Positions 9,451 to 16,698 of a stretch of DNA of 49,389 nucleotides are shown here, one piece after another. The translations under genes and the position numbers were made by a program. This stretch comes from Lachnospiraceae bacterium. Its GTDB lineage: Bacteria; Bacillota; Clostridia; Lachnospirales; Lachnospiraceae. The notes beneath the pieces are model-generated. The model was not told where the DNA came from, did no database searches, and saw nothing but the letters and a program-made list of their open reading frames with translations. The stretch covers positions 1-49,389 of the forward strand of contig JAFTQM010000069.1 in NCBI GenBank assembly GCA_017462755.1. Direction: 5' to 3'. How positions within the stretch are numbered: position 1 is the stretch's first letter; each line of letters begins with the position of its first letter.

Positions 9451-11679
9451 TTATGCCTGATTTTCTCCGAAGGCCGTTCCGTTTTCCGCGTCCGCACCTG
9501 GCATCTGCGGCATCTCACCGTTTGGCATCTGTGGCATTTCGCCATTTGGCATCTGTGGCATCTCGCCGTTTGGCATCTGTGGCATTTCGCCATTTGGCAT
9601 TTCCGGCCGCTCGCCGTTTGGCATTTCCCCATTCTGATTCCACTGGTTCTTCTTATCACCGCGTCCGCCGCCAAAGCCGCCCATGCCGCCCATGCCGCCT
9701 CCGCCACCAATATTACCAAAACCGCCGGAGTTTCCTGTCGTTACACCATTTTCATTGAAATAATTTCCGGTTCCGCTCACTGCAAATTCTGCAATCAGAG
9801 TTCCTGCCGTGTATGTAGCATCCGACTGATAATAGCCCTCCTGATTGGTGCCAAGAAGTGTTCCGCCGGTATATAAACGTAATGTTGTTCCCTCCGTAAG
9901 ACCCGGAGCAGAAATTACCACATGTGAAAAGCTCTTTGCCGGCGTATAGGCTGCTATTACTTTTCCGTTCGTATCGGTAAGTACAAGTGCATTACCTGCC
10001 GTCTGCATACTACTGTAAGTCATGGAAGCAAAGCCCTGTCCGCCTGCGGTCGGATTCATCGCCATTCCGGATGCACCGGCAGCTATCAGAACACCCCCGG
10101 TCACCTCACAGGTGCTTCCGTAGTCCAAGGCACCGTTACCGCCATTGGTCGGTCCGTCCACGATGCAGACACCACCGCTGATGCTTACCGTACCGTTCGA
10201 ATCCAGACCATCACCATCTGCATTCATGTATATATAACCATTGGTTACGATGAATGTGGCATCCTGTACATCAAACATACCTCCACCCATGCCCTGATTC
10301 ATCGAAGTACTGCCTGCAGTCGCATTCACACCATCATCCGAAGCGGTAAGTCTGGTGGTTCCGCCGTTGATGGTAATCACTCTTGCCTCAATACCTTCAT
10401 AAGACTTGATAATCGTAATCGTTCCATCGTCAATGGTTACGGCCTCCTCTGCATGAATACCGTCATCCCCTGCTGTCAGAGTAAGCATTCCCCCTTGAAG
10501 GGTTATCGTCCCATTGCTATGAAGTGTATCATCGGCACAATCTGCAACAATTGTACCACCGGTAATTACCAGATTGGCATCTACTTTGATTCCCTTCATA
10601 CTACCGGATGCATCGTCTGTTGCATCATCGGTATCCGAATCATTATACCAGTCGCCTCTGCCCCAAAAGCCCATGGACTCGCTGTGCGGTGCTGCATTCT
10701 GGCTGCCGCCTCCGGTCGTTACATTCAGGTTGCCACCGGCTATCAGCATACTACTGTCTGCCTGCAGACCATCTGCCCCTGCAACGAGCGTATAGCTTCC
10801 GTTTTCGACATAAAGATAGCCGCTTTCTTCCTTTTCTACATTTGTAGACTTAATACCGTCTCCACCTGCGGTGATACTTCCGGTACCTCCTAACACCCAT
10901 ACGGCGTCCTTACCTACGATACCGTCATCTGCCGCAGTAATCTCATAATGACCGGATACCAGCTTTAATACATCCTTGCAATTAATACCATCCTTATACT
11001 TCGCCTGTACGACTAACGTACCTTCTCCATTCAGGCTCAAATCATCCTTGCTGTACAGACATGCGCCGACTGGCTCGGTTTCGCCCTCCGGAATCGTAGC
11101 CTCCGCACCATCTGTTAATGTACTGGTCGTTCCGTCCTTTAAGGTAATGGTAATCAGACCATGCTTTGCATAAACTGCCGGACCATCGGCATTCGTAATA
11201 TTGACACCATCAAAAATCAGATGTACCTCATTCTCCTTCTCGGTATCAATGACCAACTCACCATCCGTCAATGTCCCCGAAACCAGATAAGTACCTGCCG
11301 CAGTAATCGTAACCGTTGTACCGGAAATCTTTACTGCACTGCTATCACTCTTAGCATCCGTTCCGCTTAGAACAATGCTTACAGCATTCTCCGACGAAGT
11401 ATTGGTATCCCGCGCATTTACAGAAATCATATCAGCGGATACATAAAAGTCAGTAAAATCCAACGCATTTTCAGAAACCGCCTCTTCCTTTCCGGTCTCC
11501 GACTGTGTTTTATTCGTATCGCCCTCCGAATTGTTTCCGACAACGTCTCCTGCACCGACATTCTCTGCCGCTCCGTTATTTTGCTTGTCTCCTTCCTTCT
11601 CTTTTCCACAAGCCGTGCAGAATAACATCGCAGCGGTCAGCAATGATATGATACATTTCTTTCCGTACTTTTTCATCAT
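9451..11679 (-). CDS. Carbohydrate-binding (DUF4353-type) surface lipoprotein
   Basis: A 742-residue exported protein. The N-terminus is a lipoprotein signal (hydrophobic 10-20, lipid-accepting Cys24 in LFCTAC). Much of the rest is a repetitive beta-helix-like array of 'GGTITITAGDDGIHAE'-type repeats, typical of the family annotated as carbohydrate-binding domain DUF4353. A Gly/Met-rich segment (GGGGMGGMGGFGGGRG) and five octapeptide repeats based on MPNGEMPQ (686-725) form the C-terminus. It follows the DUF4956 gene by 85 bases and precedes a carboxypeptidase by 44. The context suggests a cell-wall-associated protein acting with the VTC and DUF4956 proteins. The ligand is unknown. Confidence 0.85.
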   Translation of the reverse strand: MMKKYGKKCIISLLTAAMLFCTACGKEKEGDKQNNGAAENVGAGDVVGNNSEGDTNKTQSETGKEEAVSENALDFTDFYVSADMISVNARDTNTSSENAVSIVLSGTDAKSDSSAVKISGTTVTITAAGTYLVSGTLTDGELVIDTEKENEVHLIFDGVNITNADGPAVYAKHGLITITLKDGTTSTLTDGAEATIPEGETEPVGACLYSKDDLSLNGEGTLVVQAKYKDGINCKDVLKLVSGHYEITAADDGIVGKDAVWVLGGTGSITAGGDGIKSTNVEKEESGYLYVENGSYTLVAGADGLQADSSMLIAGGNLNVTTGGGSQNAAPHSESMGFWGRGDWYNDSDTDDATDDASGSMKGIKVDANLVITGGTIVADCADDTLHSNGTITLQGGMLTLTAGDDGIHAEEAVTIDDGTITIIKSYEGIEARVITINGGTTRLTASDDGVNATAGSTSMNQGMGGGMFDVQDATFIVTNGYIYMNADGDGLDSNGTVSISGGVCIVDGPTNGGNGALDYGSTCEVTGGVLIAAGASGMAMNPTAGGQGFASMTYSSMQTAGNALVLTDTNGKVIAAYTPAKSFSHVVISAPGLTEGTTLRLYTGGTLLGTNQEGYYQSDATYTAGTLIAEFAVSGTGNYFNENGVTTGNSGGFGNIGGGGGMGGMGGFGGGRGDKKNQWNQNGEMPNGERPEMPNGEMPQMPNGEMPQMPNGEMPQMPNGEMPQMPGADAENGTAFGENQA
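9505..9624 (-). repeat. Five 24-bp tandem repeats encoding MPNGEMPQ
   Basis: Five consecutive 24-base units at 9505, 9529, 9553, 9577 and 9601 encode MPNGERPE followed by four MPNGEMPQ. Units at 9529-9552 and 9577-9600 are identical, while 9505 and 9553 are closer to each other. This points to duplication of a 48-base pair of units. The array lies at the 3' end of the lipoprotein gene. Confidence 0.85.
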
Positions 11680-11714
11680 AACAAATCATTCCTTTCTTAT
11701 AGATTGGTATAAAA

Positions 11715-11755
11715 ATTGCACTCAGCAGGTGCTGTCTCCTTATGCCAAGTGCAAT
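11715..11755 (-). other. Intercistronic stem-loop between DUF4956 and lipoprotein genes
   Basis: ATTGCACT at 11715-11722 pairs with AGTGCAAT at 11748-11755. Inside it, CAGCA-GG-TGCTG (11723-11734) forms a second hairpin. There is no U tract on the minus strand, so it is more likely an RNA processing or stability element, or a partial attenuator, than a full terminator. Confidence 0.45.
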
Positions 11756-11764
11756 ATAATATTC

Positions 11765-12436
11765 TTACAACTCGGTCAACTCCGGCATCGGACGACTGAT
11801 AATTACGGTCAGATTACCATTTCGGCAACGCACGTCATCAATGAATTCCTTTTCCTTTACATCCTTCTTAAATTCCACGGTGTAAGTCATCTCAAACATA
11901 CTGCCCATATTGGTGGTTCTGACACGGTCTAATGTAAGACTCTTCGTATACTTTTCGAACAAATCATCAAATACATTGCTGTAATCCAGATTTTCCGGAA
12001 TCGTAATGCGTACAATTCTGGTCTCGGTACGCTTCTCGCCATACTTTGTATGTGAAAGTACAAACAGTACCACACAGAATACCACCGTAATAAATAACGA
12101 GAAAGTCAGATAGCCCATTGCGTTGGAAAGCCCTACTGCCATTGCAAGGAAAATCGTACTGATTTCAAGGGAGCTTGCCGGCTGGGAACGGAATCGTACC
12201 AAACTAAAGGCACCTGCAATCGCAATACCTGCACCAATGCTACCGTTTACCATCAAAATTACGACCTGTACAATGATTGGCAATACTACCAAAGTTATCG
12301 CGTAGCTCTTTGTATATTTTCCCTTGGATATGTAAGTTAATGAAATCAAAAGACCCATGACAAGGGAGCATGCAGTCATTAAAATCGCATCATTTACTGC
12401 GAAATTGCTGGTTGAATCGATAATGCTTGTAAACAT
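11765..12436 (-). CDS. DUF4956 membrane protein
   Basis: A 223-residue protein with four hydrophobic segments (about 17-36, 45-64, 66-80, 97-127) and a cytoplasmic C-terminal domain of about 90 residues, matching the DUF4956 family ('GAFSLVRFRSQP' is a family-type core motif). Function is unknown, but the family is commonly found next to VTC-domain genes. GAAGGAG lies about 10 bases upstream of the ATG and inside the end of the VTC gene. The two genes overlap by 43 bases, so translation is probably coupled and the products made together. Confidence 0.85.
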   Translation of the reverse strand: MFTSIIDSTSNFAVNDAILMTACSLVMGLLISLTYISKGKYTKSYAITLVVLPIIVQVVILMVNGSIGAGIAIAGAFSLVRFRSQPASSLEISTIFLAMAVGLSNAMGYLTFSLFITVVFCVVLFVLSHTKYGEKRTETRIVRITIPENLDYSNVFDDLFEKYTKSLTLDRVRTTNMGSMFEMTYTVEFKKDVKEKEFIDDVRCRNGNLTVIISRPMPELTEL

Positions 12437-13179
12437 TGTTCCTGTTCTCCTTCATATTGTACGTTATAATTTTTTTGCTTTGCTAAAACCTCCTGCTTAT
12501 ACACCGAACCGTATTTCGAAAACGAGGTCGGGAATATTTGGAGTTCTGACAAGGCTTTTGCAAGCCACAGCGGATATGCTCCGACTGCCTTAATTTCAAG
12601 CAAATGATAATCGTCATCTCTTAACTGCGTTCCATGGTCACCGCTGCCCAATGACAAATCCTCTCTCCGACTCCGTATCCCGGAATCAAAGGTCATTCGG
12701 AAATCTGCATCTTCCTTGCCGTAATAAGCGGTTCGGTCATAAGCCAAATAAAGCTTTGGAATCGGATGATAAAAATTAATAAAATAATCAATCTCCCGCA
12801 GAATCTGAGAATCCTTTTGCGGTCGGATTCCACGAAGCAGATAATCCTCCGCCTCAGAAAGCTTTAATGCAATTCTTCGCTTATATACAATGGAATCATA
12901 TTTTTTCTTTATCTCCAAATATACCTTTCCGTCCGGCTTCGGTACGCCATAGCTGCGCAATCTCAGCTTCTCTTTGTACGGCGGCTTTTCAATCGAGGTA
13001 CGAATCAGCTCATCGTTCTCCGTATCGAAATAGACATTGCATATCTTAGATAAGCCGTACTCGTCGATTTGCATATGAGCTTCCATGACCTGTAACAGGG
13101 CATCGTACTGCTCCCGGTTCAGCAGGTATTTCTTCTCCACTCGTTTGAATACAAAGCCCTTGGCCTGTTGTTCTGCCAT
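12394..13179 (-). CDS. VTC-domain (polyphosphate polymerase-like) protein
   Basis: A 261-residue protein of the VTC/CYTH-like superfamily. Family features include the 'RVEKKYLL' opening, 'NVYFDTEND', 'IEKPPYKEKLRLRSYG', 'VYLEIKKKYDSIVYKRRI' and a 'LLEIKAVGAYPLWL' C-terminal strand. The alternating Arg/Lys/Glu residues line the tunnel that in yeast Vtc4 makes polyphosphate from ATP. It has no membrane segment and probably works with the adjacent DUF4956 membrane protein. AAAGGAAG before the ATG at 13179 is better than anything at the in-frame start 15 codons upstream. The upstream 11-bp repeats suggest control by an OmpR/PhoP-type regulator. Activity is inferred only from family membership. 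Confidence 0.85.
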   Translation of the reverse strand: MAEQQAKGFVFKRVEKKYLLNREQYDALLQVMEAHMQIDEYGLSKICNVYFDTENDELIRTSIEKPPYKEKLRLRSYGVPKPDGKVYLEIKKKYDSIVYKRRIALKLSEAEDYLLRGIRPQKDSQILREIDYFINFYHPIPKLYLAYDRTAYYGKEDADFRMTFDSGIRSRREDLSLGSGDHGTQLRDDDYHLLEIKAVGAYPLWLAKALSELQIFPTSFSKYGSVYKQEVLAKQKNYNVQYEGEQEQCLQALSIQPAISQ

Positions 13180-13219
13180 CTCTCTTCTTCCTTTCAGCTT
13201 CTTGCTCTTGACGTTATCT

Positions 13220-13264
13220 ATCATAACTGGAAGTTGTGTCCAAATTGTGTAAAGCCTGTGTAAA
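13220..13264 (-). promoter_or_regulatory. Pho-box-like direct repeats and -10 upstream of the VTC operon
   Basis: On the minus strand three octamers, TTTACACA (13264-13257), TTTACACA (13253-13246) and TGGACACA (13242-13235), are spaced exactly 11 bases apart. A TATGAT -10-like box follows at 13225-13220, and no good -35 is present. OmpR-family activators such as PhoP/PhoB bind direct repeats of TTNACA/TGTCA type with 11-bp periodicity over a missing -35. The regulator's identity is inferred. Confidence 0.6.
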
Positions 13265-13301
13265 ATCTTTGAATTTCGATATTCCTGCCGCTTCGTTTTT
13301 C

Positions 13302-13877
13302 TTATGGCTGAATATCCAGTGTTAACTGTATTTCCTCTTCTGCCTCCAGCTTGAAATCCTCCACCTTCTCCGGATTTACTACCGGTAAATCCTCTAAGGA
13401 CGCGATGCCGAAGCTACGCAAAAATTCCTCCGTCGTCGCAAACAGAATCGGTCGTCCCGGTGCGTCCAGACGACCTACCTCACATACCAGATTATACTCA
13501 ATCAGCTTATTCACCGCATGATCACTCTTTACCCCTCGGATTGCTTCGATTTCCTGTTTGGTAATCGGCTGCTTGTACGCTACAATCGAAAGCGTTTCCA
13601 GCAATACATCCGTCAGTACATGCTTTTTCGGCACATGTGCGATTTTGACCAAATATTCGTACATTGATGCCTTCGTACACATCTGAAAGGCTCCGTTCAG
13701 CTCGATAATCTGAATTCCCCGATTGGCCTCCTCGTAGCGGTCCATCATATTACGAATGATTCTGCGTACCGTATCCTCATCCTGCTCGGTCGCTGCTGCA
13801 ATTCGTTCTACCTCCACTGCTTCGCCCATCGTAAACAGAATCGCCTCTACAATTGCTTCCAATTCCTTTATTTCCAT
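13302..13877 (-). CDS. scpB: Segregation and condensation protein B
   Basis: A 191-residue ScpB with two winged-helix domains ('EAIVEAILFTMGEAVEVERIA' and 'LLETLSIVAYKQPITKQEIEAIRGV', then 'LIEYNLVCEVGRLDAPGRP'). It is a kleisin-interacting subunit of the SMC-ScpA-ScpB condensin that organises and segregates the chromosome. GGAGG lies upstream of the ATG. It follows scpA by 49 bases in the usual order and surely shares its transcript. Confidence 0.93.
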   Translation of the reverse strand: MEIKELEAIVEAILFTMGEAVEVERIAAATEQDEDTVRRIIRNMMDRYEEANRGIQIIELNGAFQMCTKASMYEYLVKIAHVPKKHVLTDVLLETLSIVAYKQPITKQEIEAIRGVKSDHAVNKLIEYNLVCEVGRLDAPGRPILFATTEEFLRSFGIASLEDLPVVNPEKVEDFKLEAEEEIQLTLDIQP

Positions 13878-13926
13878 CGTTACCTATTTATCCTCCTATT
13901 TCTCTGCCTGTATCGCAGGGCTTCTC

Positions 13927-14706
13927 CTAATCAAAGGAGAAATTGTCAACCGGAGCAATATCCTCTGCCAGATATTCGATTTCGATATCATCAAACAATT
14001 CCTTCTGACAAATGGAAAGCCGCCCCATTTTCATCAGCTCCAATATACCAAGAAAGGTTACAATAATCTCCATCTTGTCCTTTTGGCTTTCCAGATACGT
14101 CCGGAAACTAAAATGGCGCTGCTTCAAACCATATTCCTGTATTTGCAAAATCTTGTCCGAAAGATTAATCTCTTCCTTTTCAATGCGTCCGAACTTACTG
14201 CGAATCGGGTCAATCTTGTCCACCTGACGCTTCATAATGGACTGGAAAATCGTATGCAGCTTTGAAAGCGTCAAATCTGACAACAGCTCTCCGACATTGA
14301 CTTCCTCTTTGTAATCCGCTATCTCCGGCGGAATCGTGCTGCCCTTAAACAGCATTAGGGATGCGTCCAGCTGCTTGTCCTTTAACTCCTGCGAAATATA
14401 CTTGTACATCTTGTATTCCAACAGACGCTCTACCAGCTCCTGACGCGGATCAATGACCTCTCCGTCTTCTTTTTCCTCGCGTGGCAGCAGCATTGCAGAC
14501 TTGATTCGAAGCAGTGTCGCTGCCATCACAAGAAACTCACTCATAACCTCCAGATTCTTGCTCTCCATCTGGCGGATATATTCCATATATTGCTCAGTAA
14601 TCTGTACAATCGGTATATCATAAATATTAATTTTATCTTTATCTATTAAGTGGAGCAGCAAATCGAGTGGTCCCTCAAATGCCTCCAGCTTTACCGGAAT
14701 TCCCAT
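13927..14706 (-). CDS. scpA: Segregation and condensation protein A (kleisin)
   Basis: A 259-residue kleisin opening with the canonical 'VKLEAFEGPLDLLLHLIDKDKINIYDIPI' region, which contacts the SMC neck, and ending with a winged-helix region that binds the SMC head. AAGGAG lies about 11 bases before the ATG at 14706. This is preferred over an in-frame start 33 codons upstream, because the family motif begins right after Met14706. It lies between a carboxypeptidase gene (74-base gap) and scpB. Confidence 0.93.
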   Translation of the reverse strand: MGIPVKLEAFEGPLDLLLHLIDKDKINIYDIPIVQITEQYMEYIRQMESKNLEVMSEFLVMAATLLRIKSAMLLPREEKEDGEVIDPRQELVERLLEYKMYKYISQELKDKQLDASLMLFKGSTIPPEIADYKEEVNVGELLSDLTLSKLHTIFQSIMKRQVDKIDPIRSKFGRIEKEEINLSDKILQIQEYGLKQRHFSFRTYLESQKDKMEIIVTFLGILELMKMGRLSICQKELFDDIEIEYLAEDIAPVDNFSFD

Positions 14707-14780
14707 GGTACTAACCGCTCCTTGTCTTCCTTCTGTTTTTTGCCCATATAGATTAACTATACTGATTTTTCTTTTTGCTG

Positions 14781-15989
14781 TCAAGAGCCAAAAAAGCATC
14801 CCCACACGGTCTTTAACGCATCTTTATATTTCATTTTTTCTACTGCCTCCACCGCCAGCAGTTCCACGCTGCCAAGCTCCTGTTCTCCGTAATAAAAGAT
14901 AGCCCTGCCCAGACTCATTCCTCCGGTTACCGGTGCCAATACTTCCTCATTTAACTGAAGCTCCATGCGTATATCACCTTGTACCATATCCTTGTTGCAC
15001 AGATAGCCGAAGGATTTTTTAGGACGTACCTGTACGCTCTGCTTTACACCGGCCTTTACCTTTACCTCCGGAAATTCGGTTGTCGAAAAATCCTCCTGAT
15101 ATAAGCTTGCAGTTGCATATCCGTAATCTAACAGCTTGGCTGCCTCCCGAAATCTCGTTTTGGTATCCGGTGCTGCCATAATAACCGCAATCAGATTCAT
15201 ATCGTCACGTCGCGCCGTTGCAGAAAGACAATATTTTGCCAAGCCGGTGGAGCCGGTTTTCAAACCGGTAATGCCCTGATACGATTTAATCAGCTTATTG
15301 GTGTTGGTCAGTCCGAATTCTGACTGGCCCTTACTGGTCGTATGTACAAAGGTATCCATCCAAACCGTCGAATAATTGCTGATTTCCGGATGATTCATAA
15401 TCAGCTCTCTGGACATGAGTGCAACATCCAGCGCACAGGAATAATGTCCGTCCGTATCGAGTCCGTAGCAATTCACAAAATTGGTGTGATTCATCCCAAG
15501 CTCCTTGGCTCGCTGATTCATTTTGGTCACAAAGGCTTCCTCGGAGCCTGCCAAAAATTCTGCCATTGCGACGCTGGCATCGTTTGCACTGGCAATGCTG
15601 ATACATTTTATCATCGTTTCTACCGTCTGTGTCTCATATGCCTCCAGATATACCTGCGAACCGCCCATTGAGGCCGCATGCTCCGAGACACTGACCATAT
15701 CGGTCAACGCAATCGTTCCGGCATTCAGAGCCTCAAAGATTAAAAGCAACGTCATTACCTTGGTAATACTGGCCGGGCGCAGCTCCTTGGTTGCCTCCTT
15801 CTCGTACAAAATCGTTCCGGTAGAGCCCTCCATCAATACCGCCGCAGCACTTTCCAACGTAAGTTCCTCTGCCGCTTTTACTAAAACCTGCGGCACTTCC
15901 CAAAGCAGCAAAGAAAATATCAGCGCAAATACACCGATGCCTTTCCTAAACCTATGCCTTCTGCTATACCAGTGATTGTTCTGCTTCAT
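14781..15989 (-). CDS. D-alanyl-D-alanine carboxypeptidase (peptidase S11, DacF/DacB-like)
   Basis: A 402-residue penicillin-binding protein with a signal peptide (about 12-40) and all motifs: S74-I-T-K77, S134-A-N136 and K244-T-G246. It removes the terminal D-Ala from muropeptides. GAGGAAG is 4-5 bases before the ATG at 15989; the 39 codons upstream lack any family similarity. A Dac gene next to scpAB is a known firmicute arrangement and is often a sporulation-related DacB/DacF, but no clear sporulation sigma-factor promoter was seen in the 145-base divergent gap. Confidence 0.9.
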   Translation of the reverse strand: MKQNNHWYSRRHRFRKGIGVFALIFSLLLWEVPQVLVKAAEELTLESAAAVLMEGSTGTILYEKEATKELRPASITKVMTLLLIFEALNAGTIALTDMVSVSEHAASMGGSQVYLEAYETQTVETMIKCISIASANDASVAMAEFLAGSEEAFVTKMNQRAKELGMNHTNFVNCYGLDTDGHYSCALDVALMSRELIMNHPEISNYSTVWMDTFVHTTSKGQSEFGLTNTNKLIKSYQGITGLKTGSTGLAKYCLSATARRDDMNLIAVIMAAPDTKTRFREAAKLLDYGYATASLYQEDFSTTEFPEVKVKAGVKQSVQVRPKKSFGYLCNKDMVQGDIRMELQLNEEVLAPVTGGMSLGRAIFYYGEQELGSVELLAVEAVEKMKYKDALKTVWGCFFGS

Positions 15990-16134
15990 CCGCTTCCTCT
16001 TTCTGTACTGCAGCTTTCCACTACAGCACTTCATTTTCTTTCTACAGTTTACGGAACAGTTCAAAAAAATATGCTGGATTAGGAACCTTTTCTGCTCCGA
16101 TTGCATACGCTGTCAGAAAAAAAAGGTATCTTTC

Positions 16135-16686
16135 ATGCGCCGAACTTCACGCCGAAAATCATACCGGCTTCTCCTGCCTTTGCTCCTGCTTTCGCTCCTT
16201 GCCGAGCCTGCTTCGAACTATTATCGGGACTGGCTCGACCTCCCGCTTTCTCTGCATTTTACTCCGGAGCTTTTGGTGCTGGCTCCCGGCGAACGTCACA
16301 CCTTACAAATCAACGGAATCTCACTGCTGGTTTCCTATCAAAGCTCCAAGCCCTACAATGCTACGGTTACCGATACCGGCGTCCTATACGGCGTATCCTG
16401 CGGCAAAAGCACCATTACTGCAACGGTACATAACCGGGATAATCAAACGCTGACCTGTCGTGTTCTGGTAACAAAGCTAAATACCTCCCGCCTGACTCTT
16501 TCTGTCGGAGAACGATACCATTTGAGCTTAAAAGGGGTGTTAAGCAACATCACCTATCAGAGCAGCGATTCTTCCGTGGTTTCCGTTTCACGCTTTGGCT
16601 GGCTGAAGGCAAAAAAAACAGGGACGGCAGTTATTACCGTCACCTGTCATAATAAAGAATTTGAATGCAAGGTTACCGTCCCATAA
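16135..16686 (+). CDS. Small exported protein with two Ig-like (BIG2) domains
   Basis: A 183-residue protein: basic N-terminus, hydrophobic signal or anchor (about 11-23), then two BIG2-type domains (about 43-113 and 116-183). Each has the 'SSKPYNATVTDTGVLYGV' / 'SSDSSVVSVSRFGWLKAK' pattern and a 'KSTITATV' / 'TAVITVTC' closing strand. The start at 16135 is chosen because the signal sequence begins there; AAGGT upstream is a weak ribosome binding site. It is transcribed divergently from the carboxypeptidase and converges on the ABC permease with only 12 bases between stops. Probably a surface binding protein; the partner is unknown. Confidence 0.75.
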   Translation: MRRTSRRKSYRLLLPLLLLSLLAEPASNYYRDWLDLPLSLHFTPELLVLAPGERHTLQINGISLLVSYQSSKPYNATVTDTGVLYGVSCGKSTITATVHNRDNQTLTCRVLVTKLNTSRLTLSVGERYHLSLKGVLSNITYQSSDSSVVSVSRFGWLKAKKTGTAVITVTCHNKEFECKVTVP

Positions 16687-16698
16687 GAACAAGCAAAT

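Noticed and set aside
9421-9876. Plus-strand open frame rich in HLWHFAIW repeats
   Set aside because: It is the reverse reading of the 24-bp repeats in the lipoprotein gene, so repetition in the antisense frame is automatic.
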